Of a stretch of 64,000 nt of DNA, positions 1-8,925 are shown piece after piece (position 1 is the stretch's first letter; every line of letters begins with the position of its first letter). The position numbers were made by a program, and so were the translations under genes. The stretch is from Acidobacteriota bacterium (GTDB lineage: Bacteria > Acidobacteriota > Vicinamibacteria > Vicinamibacterales > UBA2999). The notes beneath the pieces were generated by a model. It was not told the origin of the DNA. It made no database searches and saw nothing but the letters and a program-made list of their open reading frames with translations. The DNA lies in assembly GCA_947482665.1 (NCBI GenBank), contig CANKJK010000006.1:62001-126000 (forward strand), in the 5' to 3' direction.

Positions 1-422
1 ACGTCGAGGTCCAGACCCTCTCCTCCATCGACCGCGCCACACTCGGAGAAACCCGCGTGAAGCGCGGCGCCAAGGTGGACAGCCTTGTCCAGGTGGGACA
101 TGCGTGCGTCGTCGGCGAGGACAACATCCTCTGCGCCCAGACGGGTCTGGCCGGCAGCAGCGTGCTGGGGAAGAATGTGCTGCTTGCCGGGCAGGTGGGC
201 GTCGCCGGTCACCTGACCATTCACGACAACACCATCGCCTACGCCCAGAGCGGCATCAACAACGATGTGCCGGCGGGTTCGGTGGTCGCTGGCACACCCG
301 CCTACGATGCGAAGGATTGGCGGAAGACCTCGGCGGTGCTGCCGAGGCTGGCCGAGCTGCAGCGCGACCTGCGCGCCATCAAGGCCCGGCTCGCCGAGCT
401 GACACCGCCCGAGGCGCTGTAG
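1..422 (+). CDS. lpxD: UDP-3-O-acylglucosamine N-acyltransferase, C-terminal part
   Basis: The reading frame is open from base 3, so the gene enters from the left edge and only its last 139 or so codons are present. The protein is a left-handed beta-helix of hexapeptide repeats, with the segment LVQVGH that matches the catalytic-histidine region of LpxD and a typical [11 protein letters not shown] end. A short helical tail rich in Leu, Arg and Ala follows, as in LpxD. LpxD adds the N-linked hydroxyacyl chain in lipid A synthesis in the cytoplasm, which implies an LPS outer membrane. A GTG at 57 is internal and not the start. LpxA shares the fold, but the early [12 protein letters not shown] segment fits LpxD better. 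Confidence 0.88.
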   Translation, partial: VEVQTLSSIDRATLGETRVKRGAKVDSLVQVGHACVVGEDNILCAQTGLAGSSVLGKNVLLAGQVGVAGHLTIHDNTIAYAQSGINNDVPAGSVVAGTPAYDAKDWRKTSAVLPRLAELQRDLRAIKARLAELTPPEAL

Positions 423-437
423 CCCGATTGCCGTGGC

Positions 438-464
438 GGCCGGGGCGCACCACGCACCCCGGCC
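438..464. terminator. GC-rich hairpin between convergent genes
   Basis: A perfect 8-base inverted repeat, GGCCGGGG and CCCCGGCC, with an 11-base loop lies between the end of lpxD and the end of the convergent propeller gene. No T run follows on either strand, so it is a possible bidirectional terminator or simply a stable hairpin. Confidence 0.4.
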
Positions 465-477
465 CCCTGTCATTGGT

Positions 478-1728
478 CTAGCGCAGACTCGCCGGGCCCA
501 GGCCCTTGTAGAGGAAGCGCTGCACGCGCTTACTCTCCCAGGTCTCTCCCACGTAGATGTTGCCCTTCGAATCCGTCGCGATCACATTGGCCGCGCGGAA
601 CGCTCCGCCCTGCGCACCGCCAAACCCGAAGCGCCCGAGCGTCTTGAGCGACTGCCGGTCCAGAATCCAGACCTTCTGGTTCATGCCGTCGGCCACGTAG
701 GCGAACTTCTGCTGCGGGTCCGCCGAGAAGGCGATGTCATACACGGCGCCGCCGAGGGTGTTCGGCGCCACGACCCCTTCCTTCACGAACGTGCCGTCCG
801 TCTTGAACACCTGAATGCGGTTGTTCACGCGGTCCGCCACATAGAGCAGGCCGTCCTTGCTGAGCGCCATGCCGTGGATTTCGCCGAACTGCGGGCTCTT
901 CGGGTCGGGCTTGTACTGCTCCACCTTCACGGAGTCATCGGGCTTGTTGCCATACGCGCCCCAGTGCCGCTTGTACACGCCGGTGTAGGCGTCAAACACG
1001 ATGATGCGGCGGTTCCGCAGCCCATCGGCCACGAAGACCTCGTTGGCCTTCTGGTCCACGGCAAAGGCCACGGCGCCGTTCAGGTTTGCCGTATCGTTGC
1101 TGCCCTTGCTCTGGCCGTGCTTGCCGAGCTGCACGAGCTTCTTGCCGAAGCGCGTGAACTTAATCGCCTGCGCATCGCCGGGACCGTCAGCCCCGACCCA
1201 CACGTTGTTGTTCTCGTCGACGTAGATGCCGCGCTCCCCGAACGGACCAGAGCCGAGTCCTGAGTCTGGGCTTCTGGGCGCAGGCGTCGGCCACTCATAG
1301 CCCGGGCCTGGACCGCCCCACGCCTGCACGACGTTGCCCTCCTGATCGAACTCAATCACCGGAGGCGCGGGCCGGCAGCACATGGCGAAGGGGCCGCCAC
1401 CGTCCTGGCCGATGCCGTAATTGGAATCGTTGGTCGCCTCCTTCTCGGAGTTCTTGAGGCTGGCCGGTCGCTGAATGATCCAGATGTGGTCGCGGGCGTC
1501 CACGTGCACGCCCGCCACCTGCCCGAGCTTCCAGGCGTTGGGCAGCGGCTTCGGGAACGTCTTGTCGTAGGCGAACTGCGGCACCAGCGGCGCCGAGGGA
1601 TCCGGCTGCGTGATTGCCGCCGCCACCGGCTTCGAGGCCGCCGGGCGTTGCTGAGCCTGCAGGAGGTGCCCCGCCGCCGCGATCGCCGCCAGCGACACCG
1701 TGATGACCATCGTACGCGCGCGTGTCAT
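478..1728 (-). CDS. Exported NHL-repeat six-bladed propeller protein (paralog 1)
   Basis: This 416-residue protein has a Sec signal peptide (about residues 1-25) and then repeated YVADxxNxRIQVF-type NHL blades. Blades of this kind usually make a six-bladed propeller that binds ligands or proteins in the periplasm. Near residue 250 it carries the segment RNRRIIVFDAYTG followed by KRHWGAYG, which is nearly the same in the neighbour at 1725-2921 and in the protein at 48184-49344. Its ATG overlaps the stop of the upstream paralog by four bases (ATGA), so translation is probably coupled. An adjacent CC in the first blade (CCRPAPP) is shared in position with paralog 2. The substrate is unknown. A peptidyl-alpha-hydroxyglycine-lyase-like propeller is an alternative name for the fold. 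Confidence 0.85.
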   Translation of the reverse strand: MTRARTMVITVSLAAIAAAGHLLQAQQRPAASKPVAAAITQPDPSAPLVPQFAYDKTFPKPLPNAWKLGQVAGVHVDARDHIWIIQRPASLKNSEKEATNDSNYGIGQDGGGPFAMCCRPAPPVIEFDQEGNVVQAWGGPGPGYEWPTPAPRSPDSGLGSGPFGERGIYVDENNNVWVGADGPGDAQAIKFTRFGKKLVQLGKHGQSKGSNDTANLNGAVAFAVDQKANEVFVADGLRNRRIIVFDAYTGVYKRHWGAYGNKPDDSVKVEQYKPDPKSPQFGEIHGMALSKDGLLYVADRVNNRIQVFKTDGTFVKEGVVAPNTLGGAVYDIAFSADPQQKFAYVADGMNQKVWILDRQSLKTLGRFGFGGAQGGAFRAANVIATDSKGNIYVGETWESKRVQRFLYKGLGPASLR

Positions 1729-2921
1729 GAACGTGTCCTCAAACCCTTATAGAGATAGCGCTGCACGCGCTTCCCTTCCCAGGTTTCGCCAATGTAGATG
1801 TTGCCGCGCTTGTCCACGTCGATGCTGTGCGGCGTGGTCATGCAGCCACCGGCATGTCCGGAACACCCGAACGAGCCGACGATCTCCAGGGTCTTCCGCT
1901 CCAGAATCCAGACCCGCTCATTCCGGCCATCGGGAATGTAGACCCAGCGCTGTCCCGGCTCGGGCGAGAGTCCGACGCCGAAGACCGACCCATTGAGGGT
2001 CTGCGGCTCGATCATCCGCTCGGCCACATACGTGCCGTCGAGCTTGAAGACCTGCAGGCGGCTCGCGTTCCGGTCGGCCACATAGACGAGGCCGTCGCGG
2101 CTGACCTCGATGCCGTGTGGCGTCGAGAACTGATCGGCCGGCTTGTTCGGGTCGTACTTGAAGGGCTTGGAATCATCCGGCCTCTTGCCGTAGGCGCCCC
2201 AGTGCCGCTTGTACTTGCCCGTCTCCGCGTCATACACGACCACGCGACGGTTGCCGTAGCCGTCCGAGACATAGACCTCGCCGCCGGACACCTTCACGCC
2301 GGACGCCTTGTTCATCGTGTCCGGGTTGTTGCTGTCGGGCTTGCCGACGCCGGTCTTGCCGATCTGCAGCACGAACTTCCCCTTGCGGGTGAATTTCAGC
2401 ATCTGGCCGTCCTGGCCGCCGGTGGCCGTGATCCAGACGAAGTCCTTGCTGTCGACGTAGACGCTGTGCATCCCCGAGGGGCCGCCGCCGCCGGTCGGGT
2501 CGGGACTCGGCGCTCCGTCGGTCGGCCAGTCGTACTCCGGGGCTGGACCGCCCCAGCCCTGAATCACGTTGCCGGCATAGTCCAGCTCGATGACAGGCGG
2601 CGCCTTCACGCAGCACTCGCCCAACGGCGGGTTGTGCTGCGCATTCAACTCATCGGGCCGGATAGTGCCGCCACGATGCACGAGCCAGATGTGGTCCGTC
2701 TTCGCTTCCGTCGCAATGCCCACCACGGTCCCCAGCGTCCAGTTGTTCGGCAGGGGCTTCGGAAAGGTCTCGTCGTACTCGAAATAGGGAATCTGCTTCG
2801 CGCCTGCCTGGGCGGGCACCGGCTTGGCGCCGTCCGCCGCGTCCACGCCCGTCCGCAGCAACCACGAGCCGGCGGCCAGTCCCGCCACGAGCATCACACT
2901 GGTCAATCGTCCTGAGGTCAT
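1725..2921 (-). CDS. Exported NHL-repeat propeller protein (paralog 2)
   Basis: The protein is about 398 residues, with a signal peptide (MTSGRLTSVMLVAGLAAGSW) and NHL blades such as YVADRNASRLQVF. An in-frame ATG exists 21 bases upstream at 2942. The Shine-Dalgarno GGAGGA sits five bases before the ATG at 2921, so 2921 is the better start. It resembles paralog 1 along its whole length, including the YGNRRVVVYDAETG and KRHWGAYG segment, so the pair arose by tandem duplication. It lies between a diheme cytochrome (23 bases upstream) and paralog 1 (four-base overlap) and is probably transcribed with both. It is inferred to be periplasmic. No catalytic residue can be named. Confidence 0.85.
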   Translation of the reverse strand: MTSGRLTSVMLVAGLAAGSWLLRTGVDAADGAKPVPAQAGAKQIPYFEYDETFPKPLPNNWTLGTVVGIATEAKTDHIWLVHRGGTIRPDELNAQHNPPLGECCVKAPPVIELDYAGNVIQGWGGPAPEYDWPTDGAPSPDPTGGGGPSGMHSVYVDSKDFVWITATGGQDGQMLKFTRKGKFVLQIGKTGVGKPDSNNPDTMNKASGVKVSGGEVYVSDGYGNRRVVVYDAETGKYKRHWGAYGKRPDDSKPFKYDPNKPADQFSTPHGIEVSRDGLVYVADRNASRLQVFKLDGTYVAERMIEPQTLNGSVFGVGLSPEPGQRWVYIPDGRNERVWILERKTLEIVGSFGCSGHAGGCMTTPHSIDVDKRGNIYIGETWEGKRVQRYLYKGLRTRS

Positions 2922-2944
2922 CACACCGTCCTCCGTTGGCAATC

Positions 2945-4204
2945 CTACTTCCGGCCTGGTGGTATCGCGGCCATTCTCTCGACCGCCACTTTCTCGACTG
3001 CCGCCTTCTCCGCGGCGGCCTTCGGTGGCGGATAGGCGGACGCGACATAGGCCGCCACATCCACCATGTCGTCGTGCGTGAGCTTGGCCACCACCAGCCG
3101 CATCAGCTGCACCGACGGTCCGTTGCGCGCCCCCTGCTGAATGTCGAAGAGCTGCCGCGCAATGTAGCTGGGCGACCGGCCCGCGATGGGCGGCACGTCG
3201 GCCACACCCATGAGATCAAGCCCGTGACAGGCCGTGCACGCGGTCGTCTTGCCCTGCACGATCTGGTCTTTGACGATCGTCATGCCCCCAAGCGTGACGA
3301 GCGCCTTCCCGCGAGCGAGGCTGCCCGGCGGCACGTAGGCCACGAAGCCCGCGCGCGGGTCGCGCAGGGTCTCGGTCCGCTCTTCGTTTTCCGGCACCTC
3401 GATGATGCGGGAACCGATCGGCTCGGTCGGCGTGGGCTCCAGCGCCAGGAAGAGATTGCCGGCAATCTTCGTCTTGGGCACGAGCGGACTCTCGATCACC
3501 CGGACACGCGGGCTCCAGCGGATCGTGGAGAAGTAGTCCGCCGCCTGCGCAACCTCCTCGTCACTCATGGCCTTCGCAAGGTCGATCATCGTGTTGGTGT
3601 TCGGCTTGCGCGGGTCCGCGCTCCGACGGGCGCCGCTTCTGAAGTCGCGGATCTGGCGGACAAAGTACTCCTTCGGCAGCGCGGCCGGGGCGGCGTTCTC
3701 GGGCCGGCCCATGCCGTTGGGCAGGTGGCACGAGCCGCACCCCCGCGTCTTCTCGCCGAGGCGGGCCGGTCCGTGGCGGATGACGTCGGGCATCGGCGGG
3801 TGGTCCTCCGGATGCCAGTCGATCACATGCTGTCCGTCGCGCACGTCCATGAGCGAGTAGAGCGCCGTGCTCCCAGCCAGGGTGCGCTTGCGCGTCTGTT
3901 CCTCTTCAGGCTCATTGGGCCGGAGCTTCCGGCTGGGCGCCCCCTGCGGCTGCGCCTTCTCGCCCGGTTCGGGACGCCGCTCGAAGCCATAGGCCCAGAG
4001 CGGCTGCCCGGCGAAGTCGACCACGGCCGGGGGCGGCGGCACGACCACGTCCAGCCCAAGGCCACCGCCCGGCGCGGCCGGCGCCTGCGCCACGGCCGCC
4101 GCGGGTCGGCGCCGGCCGCGCAGGCGGTCGACATTGCTCATCACGACCATCCCCAGGATGAAGCAGGTCATCCCGAAGACCAGGATTCCGACACGTGAAC
4201 GCAT
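2945..4204 (-). CDS. Membrane-anchored diheme c-type cytochrome
   Basis: The protein is 419 residues. It has an N-terminal hydrophobic anchor (residues 5-23), a proline- and alanine-rich spacer, and two heme-binding motifs, CGSCH (156-160) and CTACH (323-327). Each motif sits in a cytochrome c domain with a following helix. The second domain has the usual GxxxVPPIAGRSPSYIARQL pattern seen in class I cytochromes of the c4 type. An upstream in-frame ATG at 4252 exists, but GGAGGG two bases before the ATG at 4204 supports the shorter form. It is the first gene of a three-gene group with the two NHL propellers and probably carries electrons for whatever they or a partner oxidise. Confidence 0.85.
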   Translation of the reverse strand: MRSRVGILVFGMTCFILGMVVMSNVDRLRGRRRPAAAVAQAPAAPGGGLGLDVVVPPPPAVVDFAGQPLWAYGFERRPEPGEKAQPQGAPSRKLRPNEPEEEQTRKRTLAGSTALYSLMDVRDGQHVIDWHPEDHPPMPDVIRHGPARLGEKTRGCGSCHLPNGMGRPENAAPAALPKEYFVRQIRDFRSGARRSADPRKPNTNTMIDLAKAMSDEEVAQAADYFSTIRWSPRVRVIESPLVPKTKIAGNLFLALEPTPTEPIGSRIIEVPENEERTETLRDPRAGFVAYVPPGSLARGKALVTLGGMTIVKDQIVQGKTTACTACHGLDLMGVADVPPIAGRSPSYIARQLFDIQQGARNGPSVQLMRLVVAKLTHDDMVDVAAYVASAYPPPKAAAEKAAVEKVAVERMAAIPPGRK

Positions 4205-4269
4205 AGTCCCTCCGGCAGCGCTGTCGCCGCGCCTCGGGACGATAGCGGACACGCCCCCTCAAACACAAA

Positions 4270-4303
4270 CGGCGGGACCGGACACCGCTGTCCGATCCCG
4301 CCG
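4270..4303 (-). terminator. Intrinsic terminator after the Vgb-like gene
   Basis: Two 15-base arms with one mismatch surround the loop CCGC. On the minus strand the hairpin is followed by TTTGTGTTTG. It lies 40 bases past the stop of the gene at 4343-6064 and 66 bases before the next start, so it should separate the two transcripts. Confidence 0.68.
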
Positions 4304-4342
4304 CAGGTCGTACCGCGCCCCATGGGGCGCCGAACGGCTGTC

Positions 4343-6064
4343 CTACTCGGTCACTTCCACGCGCGACACGCGGGCCGTCCGCATGTTGGTGAACCACATG
4401 ATCGGCTTGTCGCTCTTCTCGGTGCCGGGCTGGTAGTTGATCTTCTTCGTGTCGAACTCCGTCGGCCAGACATACGCGATGATCTGGTTGGTCTTCGGGT
4501 CGATCCGATAGAGTCGCTCGGCCATGTTGCTCGGCGCGTAGACGCGGCCCTTCTTGTCCGGGTGCGAGGAGGTGTAGGGACCGGCGTAGGGATCGAGCTT
4601 CCAGCGCTGGAACTTGCCGGTCTTCGTGTCGACCTTCACCACGGAATCACCGCGGTACTCGCCGTACCAGAGATTGTCCTCATGGTCGATGGCGCCGCGG
4701 CGGCCCATCGCGTTCTCCACCGGCCACCAGATGCCCTTCTTCGCGGCCACGTCGTACCCCATGGCGCCGCCGGGACCAATCTGCGTGAGCATCCAGGGGT
4801 TGCCCTTCGAATCGATCTCGGTGTTGCCGGCATAGCCCGCGGCGCCCTTCGGCACCAGGTCCGGCGTGGAGTACGGGCTGAACTGCCCGTCCGCCTTCAG
4901 CGTCACCGGGTCCACGCGCGTGAAGCCCGCCCAGATCTTGCCGTCCGGGCCCTTCGAGATGAACTGCGCCTGCACACCCTCGATGAAGGAGTACTTCTCC
5001 GTCTTCGGGTCAAAGCGCAGCAGCTTGGATCCGGCCTTGTCGACACGGGTCGGCATCCAGATCATGCCGTCGTCGCCCACGACCACATCGCGCGTGCCCG
5101 GGATACTGCCCGCGGGAACGTCGGGGATGGTCGGCGGCAGGTATTCCTTGAAGGTCTTGGTCTTGGTGTCAAACCGGCCGAGGTAGTTCCTGCTCTCGTC
5201 CGTGAACCAGAGCACGCCGTCCTTGTCGATGGCGCTGTCGTGGGTCGAGGTCTTCGCGGTCGGGATGTCCCACTCCGTGATGATGACCTTCGTGGCCGCA
5301 CCCTTCGGACGGGGCAGCGTCTGCTTCAGCTCGAACGGCAACGCCGTGCGGCCGCCGCTCAGGTTGAGCGAAGACCAGAACTCCGCGACTTCCGTGCGCG
5401 GCATACCTGGGGACGCGCCCCAGTTCGGCGACTCCTCGAGCATCTTCACGCGGCCCGGTTCCTGGATACGGGCGATGTTGCCGCGGCGGTTGTCGTCGGA
5501 GACGGCCGTGCCATCGGCGTAGTACTTCGCCATCCGGTGGATGACCGGCATGAACTGCTCGGCCGAGTACTTCGTGATCATGATCCGGCGGTAGGTGTGG
5601 CAGTAGTTGCAGGACAGCAACTGATGGACCATCCGGTCCTTCTGCTCGGGCGTCCTGCTCGTGATGTTCATCAGCCACTCAATGTTGGTGAGCTGCTGGC
5701 CGAGATTCTTGGCCTTCACCAGCGGCAGATCCGCCTTGGCGGACTTCCCTGCCGCCACGGTGACGGCGCCCGTCTCGGTCAGGTCATACCCGACCGCACG
5801 GATGCTCAGCTTGTAGGAGCCGGCATCGAGATGCGTGGCCGGAAACGCGTACTTCCCGTCCTTGTCCGAGACTACGGACACCTGCGAATTGCCGCCGTCC
5901 TTGCGCGCCGTCACGACGACGCCTTCCATCTTGCCTTCTTCCTTCGACGTCACCACGCCGGCGATCGCCGAACCGCCCTGCGCCTGCAACGACACCGGCG
6001 CGAACCGGAGACCGGCGAGCACCGTCACGGCCAATGCCGCAACGACAAGTCCCTTCATTCTCAT
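4343..6064 (-). CDS. Exported virginiamycin-B-lyase-like propeller with carboxypeptidase-regulatory domain and one heme motif
   Basis: Domains in order: a signal peptide, a carboxypeptidase regulatory-like beta-sandwich (about residues 30-100), a short helical region with one CxxCH (CNYCH), and a long Vgb-type propeller with repeated DKDGVLWFTDE and DGMIWMPT blades. True streptogramin lyases have only the propeller and act in the cytosol. The signal peptide and heme site therefore suggest an envelope redox or binding protein, not an antibiotic lyase. Several start codons cluster at 6055-6109. AGGAGG nine bases before the ATG at 6064 favours that one. It is monocistronic, with a terminator immediately downstream. 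Substrate unknown. Confidence 0.82.
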   Translation of the reverse strand: MRMKGLVVAALAVTVLAGLRFAPVSLQAQGGSAIAGVVTSKEEGKMEGVVVTARKDGGNSQVSVVSDKDGKYAFPATHLDAGSYKLSIRAVGYDLTETGAVTVAAGKSAKADLPLVKAKNLGQQLTNIEWLMNITSRTPEQKDRMVHQLLSCNYCHTYRRIMITKYSAEQFMPVIHRMAKYYADGTAVSDDNRRGNIARIQEPGRVKMLEESPNWGASPGMPRTEVAEFWSSLNLSGGRTALPFELKQTLPRPKGAATKVIITEWDIPTAKTSTHDSAIDKDGVLWFTDESRNYLGRFDTKTKTFKEYLPPTIPDVPAGSIPGTRDVVVGDDGMIWMPTRVDKAGSKLLRFDPKTEKYSFIEGVQAQFISKGPDGKIWAGFTRVDPVTLKADGQFSPYSTPDLVPKGAAGYAGNTEIDSKGNPWMLTQIGPGGAMGYDVAAKKGIWWPVENAMGRRGAIDHEDNLWYGEYRGDSVVKVDTKTGKFQRWKLDPYAGPYTSSHPDKKGRVYAPSNMAERLYRIDPKTNQIIAYVWPTEFDTKKINYQPGTEKSDKPIMWFTNMRTARVSRVEVTE

Positions 6065-6120
6065 CAATCTCATCCTCCTCATCGGCCGGCAGACGCCGCC
6101 CGAGCCCATCTACTTTACCC

Positions 6121-6576
6121 CTAGGCCGCCTTCTTGGGCGCGTCCGTGGACTGGTGCGATACGAGGCGCCAGGCCCCCTTCTGCCGGATGTAGACGCGGG
6201 TATACAGCAGGTCGAATTTGAAGTCGCGGCCCTTGAGCGACCCCTGCATATGGCCGAGGACGACAGCGGTATCGGCTCCGTAGAGCCGGACGGAGGTCAC
6301 CTCGCTCTTGAGCGACGCGATCATGCAGGCGCCGATGCTGGCCATCTGCTTGGCCTTGTTGTCGATCATTCCGTTGTTGTGAATGAACACGACGTCCTCG
6401 CCCAGCAGGGCCTCCCACGTCTTGACCGTACAGGCCTGGTAGGCGTCGCCCCAGCTGCGGTCTGCGGCCTTGACCGCGGCCACGGCCGCGTCGTCAGCGC
6501 CGGCTGCCAGGACCACCCGCGGCGCAAAGGTCGCCAGCCCACCCGCGATCACCACCACCAACAGCAGTCTTTTCAT
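6121..6576 (-). CDS. Exported NTF2-like (SnoaL/DUF4440) protein
   Basis: This 151-residue protein has a clear signal peptide ending at about residue 25 (VVLAAG) and a DUF4440-type cone fold: helix AAVKAADRSWGDAY, then DVVFIHNNGMIDNKAKQM, then a C-terminal sheet ending in GAWRLVSHQST. Members of this fold bind small molecules or act as accessory subunits, and no catalytic set is certain here. The start is supported by GGAGGAG just upstream of the ATG. The stop lies about 57 bases before the Vgb-like gene on the same strand, so the two could be co-transcribed. The function is not predictable beyond the fold. Confidence 0.8.
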   Translation of the reverse strand: MKRLLLVVVIAGGLATFAPRVVLAAGADDAAVAAVKAADRSWGDAYQACTVKTWEALLGEDVVFIHNNGMIDNKAKQMASIGACMIASLKSEVTSVRLYGADTAVVLGHMQGSLKGRDFKFDLLYTRVYIRQKGAWRLVSHQSTDAPKKAA

Positions 6577-6726
6577 GTCGCTCTCCTCCGCGCCGGCTCA
6601 CCGGATTCCCCGGGACACCTCTCCGCGCCGCGACAGCATACGCCGAACCCTGGCCGCTCGCGGGGCCGAAGACGCGGGGCCCTCCAGACGCCAGCGCCCT
6701 GCCCGGGGACCACTGCGCGATGCCCC

Positions 6727-7779
6727 TCAGTGCGTCGGGTTCCGCCGGAACGCGACGCCGAACATGTCCCACGCCGCCACAAAGAGTGCCGCAAGCACGG
6801 GCCCGAGGATGACGCCCATGGCGCCAAAGAGCATCAGCCCGCCGAGCGTGGAGAAGAAGATCAGGAGTTCATGCATCGCCGCGTCGCGGCCCACGAGTCT
6901 GGCGCGCAGCAGGTTGTCGACGCTGCCGACGACCAGCCCGCACAGCGCCACCAGCACCAGGCCGCGCCACAGATGACCGGTGACCAGGAGCACCACGGCA
7001 GCCGGTACCCAGACCAGCGGCGCCCCAATGCCGGGAATGATCGACACCACCGTCATCACCATGCCCCAGAACACCGCGCCATCCAGACCCACGGCCCAGA
7101 AGGCCAGGCCGCCCAGCGCGCCCTGCGCCAGACCAATGACCATCGAGCCCTTGAGCGTGGCCCGCGTGACGGACATGAACCGCTCGACCATCCGCTCGGT
7201 GTCGGCCTCGGGCAGCGGCACGTAGCCCAGGACGGTCCGGAGGAGTCCCGGGCCGTCGATCAGGAAGAAGTACATCGTGTAGAGCAGCACCGTGGCCTGA
7301 AACACGAGCACGGCCCCGGCCTGCGTGGTGGCCGAGAGCGTCGCAAACATGAAGGCGCTCGTGTTGCCGAGCAAGTCACCAGCGGTGGCCAGGATCTGGC
7401 TCCGGAACGGCGCCACGAGGCCATAGCCCGGGACCGCCCGCAGCCGGACGTCCAGTTCGCCTGGCTGGTCCACGAGCCTGGCCAGCAACGGTCCGAGCGT
7501 CTGTGCGACGCGCAGGGCCTCGTTGGCTCCGGCGCCGAGCACAAACAGGAGCGGTGCCAGCACGACCAGCACCACCAGCGCGAGCGTCGCCAACGCGGCA
7601 GGCATGGCGTGTCCACGCAGATGACGAAGGCACCAGCGATAGATGGGATAACTGAGACTGGCCCCAATGGCGGCGAGCAGGATCGTCAGGACGAACGCGC
7701 GGATCATCGTCAGGAAGATGACGGTGATCGCCACGACCAGCAGCAGCAGGAAGGCATGGCGGATGCGGCGTTCAGTCAC
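6727..7779 (-). CDS. AI-2E family (PerM-like) membrane transporter
   Basis: The 350-residue protein has about eight membrane segments in the order typical of the family. There are two pairs near the N-terminus, a long hydrophilic stretch (about residues 95-160), and a C-terminal block with the family glycine/proline pattern (IGAPLVWVPAAV and LGGLMLFGAMGVILGP). Members export autoinducer-2 or exchange ions; the substrate cannot be told from sequence. It starts at GTG, supported by AGGAG six bases upstream. It stands alone between the NTF2-like gene and a divergent acyltransferase. Confidence 0.92.
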   Translation of the reverse strand: MTERRIRHAFLLLLVVAITVIFLTMIRAFVLTILLAAIGASLSYPIYRWCLRHLRGHAMPAALATLALVVLVVLAPLLFVLGAGANEALRVAQTLGPLLARLVDQPGELDVRLRAVPGYGLVAPFRSQILATAGDLLGNTSAFMFATLSATTQAGAVLVFQATVLLYTMYFFLIDGPGLLRTVLGYVPLPEADTERMVERFMSVTRATLKGSMVIGLAQGALGGLAFWAVGLDGAVFWGMVMTVVSIIPGIGAPLVWVPAAVVLLVTGHLWRGLVLVALCGLVVGSVDNLLRARLVGRDAAMHELLIFFSTLGGLMLFGAMGVILGPVLAALFVAAWDMFGVAFRRNPTH

Positions 7780-7877
7780 AGGCTGCTCCTCACCCTAGTC
7801 TGCCACGCGCCGAGGGACGTGTGCCGTTTGCGACAGCGCCGGCCGCAACAGCCTGCCTAGGATGGACCATTCCACAT

Positions 7878-8900
7878 ATGTCTCTGTCACCCACCGGCCG
7901 CACACGCCTCGACTGGGTGGATTACGCGAAGGGCATCTGCATCTTCTTCGTGGTGATGCTGCACGTCAACGACCTGGTGGAGAACCACGTCCACGCCGTC
8001 GGCTGGCTGGACTACGTCGTCCAGTTCGCCCGGCCGTTCCGGATGCCCGACTTCTTCCTGATCGCGGGCCTGTTCCTGCCCCGCGTCATCGAGCGTCCCT
8101 GGCGCCACTTCGTGGACAGCAAGATCCTCCACTTCTACTACTTCTATCTGCTCTGGATGACGACGGAGTTCGTGCTCCTGGACACCCGGCACATCCTCGC
8201 CGACGGCGGCGGTCCGGCGCAGCTCGTGCGGGCCTACGGCGCACAGCTCGTGAACCCGAGCGGCTCCCTGTGGTTCATTCACATCCTGCCAGTCTTCTTC
8301 GTGGTGACGCGCGTCACGCGCAACGTCCCTCAGTGGCTGGTGTGGGCTGTGGCCGCGGCGCTCCAGATGCTGCAGCCTCACACAGGCTGGGTCGTCGTCG
8401 ACCAGTTCGCCGCACGCTACGTCTACTTCTACTCGGGCTACGCGCTCGCGGGGAGCGTGTTGAGCGGCGCGGCATGGGCGGGGCTTCACCCGGCGGTCTC
8501 GCGCGGGTATCTTGCGGCGTGGGCCGTCCTCAACGCTGCGTGTGTCAGTGCCGGATGGGCGGCTCTGCCTGGTGTCAGCCTCGCGCTCGGATACGCGGGC
8601 GCGATGGCTATCGTCGTCCTGGCCGTGCAATTGTCGGCGCTGCGCGGCACAGTGGCCCTGCGCTTCATGGGCCAGCACTCGCTGGCGATCTATCTTGCGG
8701 ATTATCTCGTCAGTGTCGTGGTGATACGGGTGTTCCTGCCAGTCCTTCCGGACATCGGCTCCGTGGCGCTCATCTCGAGCGTGACCACCATTGCTCTGGC
8801 GCTCATGCTGTGGCGGACCGCACTCCGGACGCCGCTCCGGTTCCTCTACGTGCGCCCGGTGCTGCTGCGCATTCCTGTGCGCGACACCCGCGCCCGCTGA
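7878..8900 (+). CDS. Acyltransferase 3 family membrane protein
   Basis: The protein is about 340 residues with roughly ten membrane segments. The first block (RLDWVDYAKGICIFFVVMLH) carries the family signature with a histidine in the first helix, followed by RPFRMPDFFLIAGLFL. These enzymes move an acyl group, often acetyl or succinyl, onto a carbohydrate at the inner membrane. There is no SGNH domain, unlike the enzyme at 60322. Another in-frame ATG lies 57 bases upstream (7821), and neither has a convincing ribosome site. The closer one was chosen because the first helix then sits near the N-terminus. It ends 25 bases from the convergent response-regulator gene. Confidence 0.85.
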   Translation: MSLSPTGRTRLDWVDYAKGICIFFVVMLHVNDLVENHVHAVGWLDYVVQFARPFRMPDFFLIAGLFLPRVIERPWRHFVDSKILHFYYFYLLWMTTEFVLLDTRHILADGGGPAQLVRAYGAQLVNPSGSLWFIHILPVFFVVTRVTRNVPQWLVWAVAAALQMLQPHTGWVVVDQFAARYVYFYSGYALAGSVLSGAAWAGLHPAVSRGYLAAWAVLNAACVSAGWAALPGVSLALGYAGAMAIVVLAVQLSALRGTVALRFMGQHSLAIYLADYLVSVVVIRVFLPVLPDIGSVALISSVTTIALALMLWRTALRTPLRFLYVRPVLLRIPVRDTRAR

Positions 8901-8925
8901 CCGAGCCCAGTCCGGCGAGACTGTC

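Noticed and set aside
4343-6064. Streptogramin (virginiamycin B) resistance gene
   Set aside because: The propeller is similar, but the signal peptide, regulatory domain and heme site point to a different envelope role.
6034-7860. Open frame of about 600 codons on the plus strand across the NTF2-like and transporter genes
   Set aside because: Rich in Arg, His and Gln with no domain; both minus-strand genes have good ribosome sites and family motifs.
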